Shown piece by piece: positions 1 through 11,052 of a stretch of 64,000 bases of DNA. The translations under genes and the position numbers were made by a program. The DNA is from Pseudomonas paeninsulae. GTDB taxonomy: Bacteria > Pseudomonadota > Gammaproteobacteria > Pseudomonadales > Pseudomonadaceae. The stretch covers positions 776,001 to 840,000 of the forward strand of contig NZ_CP141799.1 of the NCBI RefSeq assembly GCF_035621475.1. Direction: 5' to 3'. The notes beneath the pieces were generated by a model. It did not search any database. It was given only the letters and a program-made list of their open reading frames with translations, and was not told the DNA's origin. Every line of letters begins with the position of its first letter. Position 1 is the stretch's first letter.

Positions 1-1933
<1,933 letters not shown>

Positions 1934-1934
<1 letters not shown>

Positions 1935-2914
1935 TGCGGCGCCTGGCTGTCGCCCTGTTGCTGGTCGCCGCTCCGGCGCTGGCCGAGACCCAGGCCCTGG
2001 AAGAGCTGAAGCTGGTCAGCGAGCATCCGATCGATGGCATCGCCGCCGGCAATCTGTCGGGGCTGGCCTGGTGCGGCGAGGCGCTCTGGGCCGTTTCCGA
2101 TCGCGAGGATGACCGGCTGTATCGCCTGGCGGGCGGTGACGCCGTCTGGCAGGCCGAGGCCGAGCACTTTGTCGCCCCACCCGCGCCCTTGAATTCACTG
2201 CCCTGGGGCTTGCGCATGCGCACCTGGGCCGCCGGTCTGGTGCGTGGCGGTTACCTGGATTTCGAAGGCTTGTCCTGCGATGCCATCGGCAATCGCTATC
2301 TGGTCAGTGAGGCGCGCGCCGCCGTGTTGCAGATTCCTCCTGCGGGGGCACCGCAGTGGCTGGCATTACCCGCTGGCATGGTGCGCCAGGCGCGTGCCAG
2401 CAGCATGCTCTGGCACTTCAACTCGCTGTTCGAGGGGGTGGCGATCGATCCTGCCGGCGAGCGTCTGTGGTTGGCGGCCGAGCGCCAGCGTCGCGGCCTG
2501 CTGGCGTTGCACAAGCAGGGGTCGAGCTGGCGCTGCACCGCTGGTTGTGTGCTGATGAGTGAAGGCGGTAGGGCACCATCACCGCCGCAGTTGGGCGGCG
2601 AGGCGCAACCCCGGGATTTTTCCGCCGTGGTCATGCACAAGGAAAAACTATTCACCCTCGAGCGTCAGGCCCATCGCATCTGTCGACGCAAGCTGAGCGA
2701 TGGTGCGGTCGAGCGCTGCTGGTCGTTTGCCAGCGAAGCCTTAACCGATGCGCGGCGATATCCTCAGCCCTATGGCTTGGCCGAGGCGCTGTGGATCGAT
2801 GAGCAGGGGGCCTGGATCGGTATCGATAATGGTCAGCACACCCGTGCCGATGGCGAACAGCGTCCGGTAGTCTGGCGTTTCGCCGCACCCAAAGGCGGCT
2901 GGGGTCGTCGGTGA
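1934..2914 (+). CDS. esterase-like activity of phytase family protein
   Basis: A 326-residue exported protein. It begins MRRLAVALLLVAAPALAETQ, a typical Sec signal peptide with an Ala-x-Ala cleavage site. The mature part has repeated blade-like stretches such as GLAWCGEALWAVSDREDD and FEGVAIDPAGERLWLAAE, as in the esterase-like phytase family of beta-propellers (PA4966-type neighbour of parE). Substrate is unknown. The ATG overlaps the parE stop, and the gene's own stop overlaps the GTG start of the next gene. It is therefore expected to be translated as part of the topoisomerase IV transcript although it acts in the periplasm. Confidence 0.8.
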
Positions 2915-3450
2915 GCACGCCAGCGGCAGGGCGGCGGGTCGGCCGGGTAATGCTGGTGCTGGCCTGGGGCGCCGCGTTGCTGCTGGCCACGCACTTCTTC
3001 GGCAAATGGGAGGAGCGGCGCGACAACCCCAACCAGGCACCGCAGTCGGAGCATGTCGATGGTTATATCGAGGTGCGCCTGCTGAGCAGTCGCGGCGGTC
3101 ATTACCTGCTGGGCGGCCAGATCAACGGCGTCAGCGTGACCCTGTTGCTCGATACCGGCGCCACCGCCGTCGCCGTGCCAGCGGCCTTGGCCGAACGCCT
3201 CGGTCTTGCGCGCGGTGCGCCGGTGCAGATCCGTACCGCCAATGGCACCGTCATCGGCTACCGTACCCGGCTGGTCAGCCTGCAGCTCGGCGAGATCCAG
3301 TTGCGCGACGTGGCCGCCTTGATCACTCCGGGCATGGACGGCGACGAAGTGCTGCTCGGCATGAGTGCCCTGAAACAACTCGAATTTACCCAGCGCGACG
3401 GCACCCTGGTGCTGCGCCAGTCGACTTCGCAACAATCCACTTTGCAATGA
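2911..3450 (+). CDS. retropepsin-like aspartic protease, membrane-anchored
   Basis: A 179-residue protein of the clan AA aspartic protease family (TIGR02281 type, PA4965-like). One membrane segment lies near residues 10-30. It is followed by a periplasmic retropepsin fold with the active-site motif [13 protein letters not shown] (catalytic Asp81), and a second conserved hydrophobic-Gly stretch EVLLGMSAL near the C-terminus. Such proteins act as homodimers because each chain carries one DTG triad; the substrate is not known. The start is GTG at 2911, overlapping the preceding stop as GTGA. parC begins 7 bases after the stop, so it sits in the same transcript. Confidence 0.85.
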   Translation: MSTPAAGRRVGRVMLVLAWGAALLLATHFFGKWEERRDNPNQAPQSEHVDGYIEVRLLSSRGGHYLLGGQINGVSVTLLLDTGATAVAVPAALAERLGLARGAPVQIRTANGTVIGYRTRLVSLQLGEIQLRDVAALITPGMDGDEVLLGMSALKQLEFTQRDGTLVLRQSTSQQSTLQ

Positions 3451-3457
3451 GGCACGC

Positions 3458-5716
3458 ATGAGCGAACCCCTCGATTTGAGCCTGGACGGTGTTGAGCGCC
3501 GCTCCCTTGCCGACTTCACCGAGCAGGCTTATCTCAATTATTCGATGTACGTGATCATGGATCGCGCCCTGCCGCATATCGGCGACGGTCTCAAGCCGGT
3601 ACAGCGGCGGATCATCTACGCCATGAGCGAGTTGGGTCTGGACGCCGATTCCAAGCACAAGAAATCGGCGCGTACCGTCGGCGACGTGCTCGGCAAGTTT
3701 CACCCGCACGGCGACTCGGCCTGCTACGAAGCCATGGTGTTGATGGCCCAGCCGTTCAGCTACCGCTACACCCTGGTCGACGGCCAGGGTAACTGGGGCG
3801 CGCCGGACGATCCCAAGTCATTTGCCGCCATGCGTTACACCGAGGCGCGCCTGTCACGCTACGCCGAGGTGCTGCTGAGCGAGCTGGGCCAGGGCACTGT
3901 GGATTGGGTGCCGAACTTCGACGGCACCCTCAACGAGCCGGCGACCCTGCCGGCGCGCCTGCCCAACATCCTGTTGAATGGCACCACCGGCATCGCCGTG
4001 GGCATGGCCACCGACGTGCCGCCGCATAACCTGCGCGAAGTGGCCGCGGCCTGCCTCCGTCTGCTCGATCAGCCGGACGCCACGGTCGAGCAGCTCTGCG
4101 AACATGTGCTCGGCCCGGATTACCCGACCGAGGCGGAGATCATCACCCCGCGCGCAGACTTGCTGAAGATCTACGAAACCGGCAAGGGCTCGGTGCGCAT
4201 GCGCGCCGTCTATCGCGTCGAGGACGGCGACATCGTGGTCACCGCGCTGCCGCATCAGGTGTCCGGGGCCAAGGTGCTGGAGCAGATCGCCGGGCAGATG
4301 CAGGCGAAGAAGCTACCGATGGTCGCCGACCTGCGCGACGAGTCGGACCACGAGCACCCGTGCCGCATCGTGATCATCCCGCGCTCCAATCGGGTCGATG
4401 CCGCTGAGCTGATGCAGCACCTGTTCGCCACCACCGAGCTGGAGTCGAGCTACCGGGTCAACACCAACGTCATCGGCCTGGATGGCAAGCCGCAGGTGAA
4501 GAACCTGCGCCAGTTGCTCAAGGAGTGGCTGGAATACCGGGTGGGCACGGTACGCCGGCGCCTGCAGTTCCGTCTGGACAAGGTCGAGCATCGCCTGCAC
4601 CTGCTGGAAGGTCGCCTGATCGCCTTCCTCAACCTGGATGAAGTGATCCATATCATCCGCACCGAGGATCAGCCCAAGCCGGTGCTGATGGAGCGCTTCG
4701 GTCTCACCGATGTACAGGCCGAATACATCCTGGAAACCCGCCTGCGCCAGCTGGCGCGGCTGGAAGAGATGCAAATCCGTGGCGAGCAGGACGCCCTGGC
4801 CAAGGAGCGCGCCAAGTTGCTGGCCCTGCTCGGCAGCGAAGCCAAGCTGAAGAAGCTGGTGCGCGATGAAATCATCAAGGACGCCGAAACCTACGGCGAT
4901 GACCGCCGTTCGCCGATCGTCGCCCGCGCCGAGGCCAAAGCCTTGTCGGAAACCGAGCTGATGCCGACCGAGCCGGTCACCGTGGTGATCTCGGAGAAAG
5001 GCTGGGTACGTTGTGGCAAGGGCCATGATATCGACGCCACGGGCCTGTCATACAAGGCTGGTGACGGCTTCAAGACCGCCGCGCCGGGACGCTCGAACCA
5101 GTACGCGGTATTTATCGATTCGACCGGCAGGAGCTATTCGCTGGCGGCGCATTCGTTGCCATCGGCGCGCGGTCAGGGCGAGCCGCTGACCGGACGTCTG
5201 ACACCGCCACCGGGGGCGACCTTCGAGTGTGTGTTGCTGCCGGACGACAGCGCCCTCTATGTGGTCGCCTCGGATGCCGGCTACGGCTTCGTGGTCAAGG
5301 GCGAGGACCTGCAAGCCAAGAACAAGGCCGGCAAGGCGCTGCTCAGCCTGCCGCCTGGCGCCAAGGTGCTGGCGCCCAAACCGTTGCTCAGTCGCGAACT
5401 GGACTGGCTGGCTGCCGTAACTACCGAGGGACGACTGCTGCTGTTTCCGGTGCGCGATTTGCCGCAACTGGGCAAGGGCAAGGGCAACAAGATTATCGGC
5501 ATCCCCGGCGAGCGGGTTGCCAGTCGCGAGGAATACCTCACCGATCTGGCCGTGTTGCCGAGCGGCGCGACCTTGGTGTTGCAGGCTGGCAAGCGTACCT
5601 TGTCGCTCAAGGCGGATGATCTGGAGCACTACAAGGGTGAGCGGGGCCGCCGTGGCAACAAGCTGCCGCGTGGCTTTCAGCGGGTCGATGCGCTGCTGGT
5701 AGAACAGCAGGGTTAG
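3458..5716 (+). CDS. parC: DNA topoisomerase IV subunit A
   Basis: Catalytic DNA-cleaving subunit of topoisomerase IV, 752 residues. The active-site tyrosine is Tyr127 in [10 protein letters not shown]. The quinolone-resistance-determining region reads [10 protein letters not shown] with Ser87 and Glu91, the residues expected in quinolone-susceptible Pseudomonas. The N-terminal winged helix, tower and coiled-coil region is followed from about residue 500 by a C-terminal beta-pinwheel ([19 protein letters not shown] repeats, without the last base of that comparison being certain). A GyrA box and GyrA-type acidic tail are absent, supporting ParC over GyrA. Ribosome-site bases are only moderate (GAGGCACGC before the ATG). 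Confidence 0.97.
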   Translation: MSEPLDLSLDGVERRSLADFTEQAYLNYSMYVIMDRALPHIGDGLKPVQRRIIYAMSELGLDADSKHKKSARTVGDVLGKFHPHGDSACYEAMVLMAQPFSYRYTLVDGQGNWGAPDDPKSFAAMRYTEARLSRYAEVLLSELGQGTVDWVPNFDGTLNEPATLPARLPNILLNGTTGIAVGMATDVPPHNLREVAAACLRLLDQPDATVEQLCEHVLGPDYPTEAEIITPRADLLKIYETGKGSVRMRAVYRVEDGDIVVTALPHQVSGAKVLEQIAGQMQAKKLPMVADLRDESDHEHPCRIVIIPRSNRVDAAELMQHLFATTELESSYRVNTNVIGLDGKPQVKNLRQLLKEWLEYRVGTVRRRLQFRLDKVEHRLHLLEGRLIAFLNLDEVIHIIRTEDQPKPVLMERFGLTDVQAEYILETRLRQLARLEEMQIRGEQDALAKERAKLLALLGSEAKLKKLVRDEIIKDAETYGDDRRSPIVARAEAKALSETELMPTEPVTVVISEKGWVRCGKGHDIDATGLSYKAGDGFKTAAPGRSNQYAVFIDSTGRSYSLAAHSLPSARGQGEPLTGRLTPPPGATFECVLLPDDSALYVVASDAGYGFVVKGEDLQAKNKAGKALLSLPPGAKVLAPKPLLSRELDWLAAVTTEGRLLLFPVRDLPQLGKGKGNKIIGIPGERVASREEYLTDLAVLPSGATLVLQAGKRTLSLKADDLEHYKGERGRRGNKLPRGFQRVDALLVEQQG

Positions 5717-5731
5717 CGGACGGAGGACTGG

Positions 5732-6862
5732 ATGGTGGGGAGCGGACAGGGCGCCGGCTTGCACTGGTCGGTAGCGGAAGGCCAGCCGGCGCGCCTGTGC
5801 GTGGACGGAGCCTGGCTGCTGCAAGCGCCCAAGCCCGACCTTGAGGCCATCTGGTACAGCCAACGGCCACTGCCCGCGCAGGTGCAGGTGGAGGTCGCCG
5901 TGGCGGCCTGGGACAGCAGCCTGCTGGCGCTGCTGCGCCGCCTGCAGCGCCTGGCCGTAGCGCAGGACGTAGAATTGCGCTGGCAAGGCCTGCCGGACGG
6001 TGTCGAACGGCTGTTGCAGATGGCCGCTCAGCCGTCGACCCAGGCTAAGGAAGAGCCTGCGCCGGCCTATGGCGCGGTGGCCCGCCTGGGGCTGCTGTTG
6101 CTCGGTGTGCTGGCCAGTGTCGCTCAGGCCTGCCGCTTTCTGGGTGAGGTGATGCTGGCCCTCGGGCGTCAGCTGCGCGGTCGCGGACGCATGCGCCGGG
6201 GTGATTTTTGGCTGGCCCTGCAGCAGTGCGGGCCGGGCGCGCTGCCGATAGTGGCGCTGATCGCCATGCTGGTCGGCCTGATCCTGGCATTCGTCGGCGC
6301 CGCCCAGCTGGAGGCCTTCGGTGCCCAGTTGTACATCGCCAATATGGTCGCCATCGGCATGACTCGCGAGATGGGCGCGCTGATGACCGCGGTGATCATG
6401 GCCGGACGTACCGGCGCGGCCTACGCGGCGGAGCTGGGCAGCATGCAGGCCAACGAGGAGATCGATGCACTGAAGACCTTCGGTTTTCCGCCGCTGGAAT
6501 TTCTCGTTCTGCCGCGATTGCTGGCGCTGGTGGTGAGCATGCCGCTGCTTTGCGTGTTCGCCGACGCCCTCGGCATTCTCGGTGGTTTCGTCATCGGCTC
6601 CGGTCTGTTCGATATTTCCGCGCCGCTCTACCTCAGGCAGAGCCTGGAAATGCTTAGCCTCAACGATTTCCTGGTGGGGATTGGCAAGAGCCTGGTGTTT
6701 GCCGTGCTGATCGGTCTGATCGGCTGTCACTACGGCCTGGCCTGCGGGCGCAATGCCCAGGCCGTTGGGCAGGCAACCACCCGGGCGGTGGTCAGCATCA
6801 TCGTGGCGCTGGTGGTCAGTGACGCATTGATTACCCTGATTTGCACCCGGCTGGGGGTCTGA
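5732..6862 (+). CDS. MCE-system ABC permease with N-terminal STAS-like domain (MlaE family)
   Basis: Inner-membrane permease of an MCE-type lipid transporter, 376 residues. Residues 1 to about 105 look like a STAS domain: AWDSSLLALLRRLQ resembles the conserved D-[ST]-[SA]-G-L-x-x-L helix of MlaB. From about 110 the MlaE permease domain follows with five or so hydrophobic segments and the conserved GAYAAELGSMQANEEIDAL stretch. MlaB and MlaE functions are thus fused in one chain. It starts 15 bases after parC and 1 base before the ATPase gene, so it heads a four-gene cassette that may also receive parC read-through. Confidence 0.87.
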   Translation: MVGSGQGAGLHWSVAEGQPARLCVDGAWLLQAPKPDLEAIWYSQRPLPAQVQVEVAVAAWDSSLLALLRRLQRLAVAQDVELRWQGLPDGVERLLQMAAQPSTQAKEEPAPAYGAVARLGLLLLGVLASVAQACRFLGEVMLALGRQLRGRGRMRRGDFWLALQQCGPGALPIVALIAMLVGLILAFVGAAQLEAFGAQLYIANMVAIGMTREMGALMTAVIMAGRTGAAYAAELGSMQANEEIDALKTFGFPPLEFLVLPRLLALVVSMPLLCVFADALGILGGFVIGSGLFDISAPLYLRQSLEMLSLNDFLVGIGKSLVFAVLIGLIGCHYGLACGRNAQAVGQATTRAVVSIIVALVVSDALITLICTRLGV

Positions 6863-6863
6863 G

Positions 6864-7634
6864 ATGAACGATGCGCTGTTGGTCGCCGAGGAGTTGAGTG
6901 CCGGTTACGGCAGTCTGGTGATTCAGCACGACCTGAATTTCTCCATCCGTCGGGGCGAGGTGTTCGTCATCATGGGCGCCAGCGGTTGCGGCAAGAGCAC
7001 CCTGTTGCGTCACCTGATCGGCCTGCAGGCGCCACTGGCCGGACGGGTGCTGTTCAATGGTGAGGATTTCTGGGCGGGCGACGAGGATAGTCGCGCCGCC
7101 TTGCAGCAGCACTTCGGCGTGCTCTACCAGAATGGCGCCTTGTGGGGTTCGATGACCCTGCGTGAAAATATCTGCCTGCCGCTAGCCGCCTACCGCCAGC
7201 ATCTGCAGCCGGCCGAGTTGGTTGAGCTGGCGGCATTGAAGCTGGCGCTGGTTGGCCTGGCCGGCTGCGATGAGCTGTATCCGTCGCAGCTGTCTGGGGG
7301 CATGCGCAAGCGCGCGGCCCTGGCCAGGGCGCTGGCGCTCGATCCGCAGGTATTGTTCTTCGATGAACCTTCGGCCGGCCTCGACCCGATCAGCTCGCAG
7401 TCCCTGGACGAACTGATCCTGCAGTTACGCGATAGCCTGGGCGCGAGCATTGTGCTGGTGACCCATGAGCTGGCGAGCATCCAGGCGGTAGCCGATACCT
7501 GTCTGTTTCTCGACAATCAGAGCCACACCCAGATTGCCCTGGGCACCCTGCCGGAATTGCTGGCCGATGGGCCGGAGCAGGTGCAGCGCTTTCTGCGCCG
7601 GGGCGAAACGGCTGACAAAATGGAGACGGCATGA
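6864..7634 (+). CDS. MCE-system ABC transporter ATP-binding protein (MlaF family)
   Basis: Cytoplasmic ATPase energising the adjacent MlaE-type permease, 256 residues. Walker A is GASGCGKST, the ABC signature is LSGGMRKRAALARAL, and Walker B plus catalytic Glu is VLFFDEPSAGLDP. The H-loop follows in LVTHEL. The signature with MRKR is characteristic of MlaF/Ttg2A proteins rather than of amino-acid importers. It overlaps the next gene by 4 bases (ATGA at 7631-7634), indicating coupling with the MCE protein. Confidence 0.92.
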   Translation: MNDALLVAEELSAGYGSLVIQHDLNFSIRRGEVFVIMGASGCGKSTLLRHLIGLQAPLAGRVLFNGEDFWAGDEDSRAALQQHFGVLYQNGALWGSMTLRENICLPLAAYRQHLQPAELVELAALKLALVGLAGCDELYPSQLSGGMRKRAALARALALDPQVLFFDEPSAGLDPISSQSLDELILQLRDSLGASIVLVTHELASIQAVADTCLFLDNQSHTQIALGTLPELLADGPEQVQRFLRRGETADKMETA

Positions 7635-8584
7635 GCGAAGCGCGTAAACCTTTTATGATTGGCGCCTTCCTGCTTGGCGGCCTGGCGCTGCTGGCCGCGG
7701 GTCTGCTGCTACTGTCGCGCGACAGCTGGTTCAGTCAGCCCAGTGAGTACGTGGTGTATTTTACCGGTGCCCTGGACGGCCTGGATGTCGGCGCCGATGT
7801 CACCTACCGCGGGGTCAAGGTCGGCACGGTGCGTGAGATTCGCCTGTCCTACGACCCTGAACTCAAGGATGTGGTGATGCCGGTGGTGCTGCGCATCAAT
7901 ACTCCAGAGCGGCAGCAGGCGGGCTCCCGCAGTTTCGATCAGTTCATCGGGCAACTGGTCGAGCGTGGTCTGCGCGCTCAGTTGCAGACGCCCAGCCTGC
8001 TGACCGGCAAGGCGATAGTCGCGCTGGACATGTTTCCGGAGCAGGCCGGCTATGTGCGCGCGACGCATGAGCTGGATCTGCCGACGATTCCCAGTGTGCC
8101 GTCGCGTATCGATGAGATTGCCGATGTGCTGCGCGAGCTGGCTGGCAGCCTGCGTGAATTGCCGCTGCAGGAGATGGCCGTATCGGCCACGCGGACCCTG
8201 CAATCGCTGGAGAAACTGACCGGCTCCCCGCAATTGCAGCAGAGCCTGGTGAGCATGAGTCAGTTGCTGGGCAAACTCGACCGCCTGAGTGGCCGCCTGG
8301 AACAGCAGCTGCCGCCGATCATGGATAATGTTCAGCAAAGCAGTGTTGACCTGCGGGATGCAGTGGGCGAAATTCGTCGTGCGGCGCAGCATGCCGCACA
8401 GGCTTTGCAACAAATCAACCAGCTGGCAGCCGACAGTCGTCGCAGTCTCGGCCCGGAATCCGAGGTACAGTACGAAGCATTGCGTGCACTGCAGGAGCTC
8501 AGTCGGGCTGGAAAAGCGTTGCAGCGCACGATGGAAGGGCTCGATCAGCAGCCCCAATCACTTATATTTGGCAAATCAAGGTAA
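7631..8584 (+). CDS. MlaD/MCE domain-containing protein
   Basis: Periplasmic lipid-binding MCE subunit anchored by one N-terminal membrane helix (about residues 10-30), 317 residues. The single MCE domain covers roughly 38-120: VVYFTGALDGLDVGADVTYR followed by GVKVGTVREI. A long alpha-helical C-terminal region from about 170 contains heptad-like Leu/Gln repeats, as in single-domain MCE proteins that form a hexameric tube. It is larger than MlaD of E. coli, which is about 180 residues. Its place between ATPase and lipoprotein matches the PA3211-PA3214 type cassette. Confidence 0.9.
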   Translation: MSEARKPFMIGAFLLGGLALLAAGLLLLSRDSWFSQPSEYVVYFTGALDGLDVGADVTYRGVKVGTVREIRLSYDPELKDVVMPVVLRINTPERQQAGSRSFDQFIGQLVERGLRAQLQTPSLLTGKAIVALDMFPEQAGYVRATHELDLPTIPSVPSRIDEIADVLRELAGSLRELPLQEMAVSATRTLQSLEKLTGSPQLQQSLVSMSQLLGKLDRLSGRLEQQLPPIMDNVQQSSVDLRDAVGEIRRAAQHAAQALQQINQLAADSRRSLGPESEVQYEALRALQELSRAGKALQRTMEGLDQQPQSLIFGKSR

Positions 8585-8591
8585 TGTTTTA

Positions 8592-9296
8592 ATGAGATCG
8601 TTGCACTTCTCGCCGCCGTTGTTGTTGCTTCTTGCGGTCTTGACCCTGCAGGGCTGCGCAATACTGCAACCACCTGCACAGTTCTATCAGCTCGAGCAGG
8701 GCAACCCTGAGCTGCCACAGGACGATAAAGGGCCGGCGTTACTGCTGGGCCCGTTAAAACTGGCGGACTATCTGTTGCGCGAGAACCTGGTGCAGCGCGA
8801 GCTCGACGACAGCCTCTCGTTCAGTCAGAAGGCCCGCTGGGCCGGTAGTCTGCAGGACGATGTCGGCCAACTGCTGCTGCGCCAATTGGCCGGACAGCTC
8901 GATACCAGCCGCGTCGCGCTGTATCCGGATCGTGTCGGTTTCTCCAGTCAGGTACAGGTTGTACTGAACATCAGCCGGCTGGATTCTGGGGTGCAGCAGC
9001 CTGCGGTACTCGAAGCGCAATGGCGTCTGCTCGATTCTGCCGGGGTGCAGCGTAGCAGTCGGGTGGTGCGCCTGCAGGCCGAGCACGGCGGCACGGTGGT
9101 CGGGCAAGTGCGTGCGCAGAGTCAGCTGTTGCAGCAATTGGCCGATGAACTGGCCGGCGCAATCAAGTCCATGTCGATTGCCGGGACAGCTGCGCCGCGC
9201 AAGCCGGCGGTCGCCGCGCCGAGCAAGCCAGCGGTCAAGAGTCAGCCGACTCCGGTGTTTGAGCCGGCCACGCAAACGGAAGTGTTCCGCTTCTGA
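8592..9296 (+). CDS. ABC-type transport auxiliary lipoprotein (PqiC-like)
   Basis: Outer-membrane lipoprotein partner of the MCE transporter, 234 residues. The N-terminus MRSLHFSPPLLLLLAVLTLQ is followed by GCAIL, a lipoprotein signal with Cys22 as lipidation site. The rest resembles the ABC-trans_aux/PqiC family, with FYQLEQG, LLLGPLKLADYL and a central ALYPDRVGFSSQVQVVLNI strand segment. A Lys/Pro/Ala-rich low-complexity tail (PAAPRKPAVAAPSKPAVK-like) precedes the end. The ATG at 8592 is the first one giving a proper signal peptide; longer in-frame versions overlap the MCE gene. Family assignment is good, lipid substrate unknown. Confidence 0.82.
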   Translation: MRSLHFSPPLLLLLAVLTLQGCAILQPPAQFYQLEQGNPELPQDDKGPALLLGPLKLADYLLRENLVQRELDDSLSFSQKARWAGSLQDDVGQLLLRQLAGQLDTSRVALYPDRVGFSSQVQVVLNISRLDSGVQQPAVLEAQWRLLDSAGVQRSSRVVRLQAEHGGTVVGQVRAQSQLLQQLADELAGAIKSMSIAGTAAPRKPAVAAPSKPAVKSQPTPVFEPATQTEVFRF

Positions 9297-9357
9297 GCAC
9301 TAGCCGGTTGTCGGGTTTTCGTGTAATCGAGATCCGCCAGCCGGCCAGCTAGCGGCC

Positions 9358-10887
9358 TCAGTGCGGGCGGTGTTCGTGCATGTGCGCCAGTTGGCGTTCC
9401 AGCAATGATGGGTAAGGCTCCAGCAGACGCTCCACGCAGCAGGCCCCTTCCGGGCTGGCGATGGTGCGAATACGGGCACGCTGGCGTACCAGTGCATCAT
9501 CACCCACACGGCGTTCGAGCAGCAGCAGGTTGCGGCTGTGCTGGGACAAGGCCAGCGCATCCTGGGCAGTCTCGCTGAGCAACAGCTCGCCCTGGCTCAA
9601 ATCGAGCAGGTCTTCACCCTGAGTCAGGCCCAATTGCAGTTGCAGGGTGATGCCGCTGTCGGCAACCTCGATTTGCAAGGCATGGCCGAGTGCACGCATC
9701 AGTTCGCCGCAGCAGATGGCATGGGTCAGGTAATCCTCACCACTGTCCTGGCGATGGAACAGCATCAGGCTGCTACCGTCGTTGAGGGTGTGCAACTCGC
9801 CTTGATAGAGCGCCGAGGCCTGGTTCAGGCAATCGCGATAGCGCTGCAGCAAATCCAGCAGGCGTGTGCGCGGCAGGCGTCGGAGCTGCTCCTGGGCGCC
9901 CAGCTGAATGGCTAGCACGGCGCTCTGTTGTGGGCCGTTGACGGTCAGCGTGGGAATCGCTGCCGATTGATCGCCGTGGTCACGCAGCTCGGCGAAGGGA
10001 TCATCATCGTTTGGCTGGCCGACGGCGCTGTCAGCGTCCGTCTGTTTGAGGTCGTCGAAACGCTCGTCGTGCAGGTCGCGCACCTCGAAGGTCGGCTCAT
10101 CGTCATCGTCATCGTCATCGTCTTCATCGCCGAAGTCGTGCTCATCGGTCTCTTCGTCGTGGAAGTCCTCCGGTTCTGGCTCCGGCTCTGGTTTTTCCGG
10201 TACCAGGCGCATTTGTAGTTGGCGCGCCAGATCGCCAATTTCATCCTGGCGGCCGGCACCGGGCGCCGGGTCATCCGGGTCACGTAACCAGACGCGCAGT
10301 TGCAGCAGTGGAGTGGAGATATGGCGGCCCAGGCGCATGCTCAGGGCCAGGGTCAGGGCCAGCAGAATCAGGCTGAGGATGCCCATGCTCTGCAGGCTGA
10401 TGGTCATCGGTTGCTGGAACTGACGCATATCCAGGCTGATGCGCAATTGGCCGGCGATGACTTCCTGAAAGGTAATAGGGGTCGAGTACAGGCCTTCGGT
10501 CTCGCCCAGCATGGTTTTGCTCGGGCGCGAACCTGCTTCGGCGAGCACGCGATTATCCACGCTGTAAATCGCCGCGTGAGCCACCAGCGGATTTTTCACC
10601 AGGTTATTCAGCAGCACGCTGAGACTGAGGATGTCATTGGACACCAGCAACTCGGTGGCTGAAGTGGCCGTCTGGGTGATCAGACTGGTGCCCAGGGCTT
10701 CGGCCTGCTGCTCCATCGCATGCTTGAACTGCATACCGATCACCCAGGCGTAGATCACCAGCGCCATGGCCACGAGTAGCAGGCTATGGCTGGCGATACG
10801 CAAGGCCAGGGGCACGCGGCGTTGACGCAGGGCCTGGAACAGCAGCAGGAAGAAATTATCGGGTTTTACGGGGGCAGGCCGGTTCAC
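9358..10887 (-). CDS. AhpA/YtjB (Smp) family membrane protein with acidic linker and cyclase-like domain
   Basis: A 509-residue inner-membrane protein transcribed divergently from serB, as ytjB/smp is in enterobacteria. Membrane helices lie at about 29-50 and 162-183, enclosing a periplasmic Smp-type domain. Residues 232-300 are extremely acidic, with nine consecutive Asp near 257-263 flanked by Glu. Residues 320-470 resemble a class III nucleotide cyclase fold (LDLLQRYRDCLNQASALY, then GSSLMLFHR), but the first metal-binding Asp position reads VLAIQLG, so catalysis is unlikely. This resemblance is my own reading. Function of the family is poorly defined. Confidence 0.75.
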   Translation of the reverse strand: MNRPAPVKPDNFFLLLFQALRQRRVPLALRIASHSLLLVAMALVIYAWVIGMQFKHAMEQQAEALGTSLITQTATSATELLVSNDILSLSVLLNNLVKNPLVAHAAIYSVDNRVLAEAGSRPSKTMLGETEGLYSTPITFQEVIAGQLRISLDMRQFQQPMTISLQSMGILSLILLALTLALSMRLGRHISTPLLQLRVWLRDPDDPAPGAGRQDEIGDLARQLQMRLVPEKPEPEPEPEDFHDEETDEHDFGDEDDDDDDDDEPTFEVRDLHDERFDDLKQTDADSAVGQPNDDDPFAELRDHGDQSAAIPTLTVNGPQQSAVLAIQLGAQEQLRRLPRTRLLDLLQRYRDCLNQASALYQGELHTLNDGSSLMLFHRQDSGEDYLTHAICCGELMRALGHALQIEVADSGITLQLQLGLTQGEDLLDLSQGELLLSETAQDALALSQHSRNLLLLERRVGDDALVRQRARIRTIASPEGACCVERLLEPYPSLLERQLAHMHEHRPH

Positions 10888-11052
10888 AGAGCTCGGCTCT
10901 TATCGACTGTAGGTGTCGCGCAGTATAGCGACCGCTATGCATAGGGAAAAGCGCCGTGCGTGTCCGTATGGTCGCGAAAATGGGTAGAATATGCGGCTTT
11001 TCAGCAGGATTGCACTGCTGTTTACCATTAACCGAGCCCCGGAGGGTGCGCC

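Noticed and set aside
5048..6730. 560-codon minus-strand open frame opposite parC and the MCE permease
   Set aside because: It spans two real genes on the other strand and is Gln/His/Arg-rich without domains.
10098..10121. possible CRISPR-like or direct-repeat array
   Set aside because: The hexamers are contiguous with no spacers and lie inside a coding region.
10046..10423. Ser-rich plus-strand frame with a run of nine or more Ser
   Set aside because: It is the reverse complement of the poly-Asp linker in the AhpA-like gene.
10888..11052. serB promoter with TAGAAT at about 10986
   Set aside because: The -10 is good but no acceptable -35 lies 16-18 bases upstream, so I did not list it as a feature.
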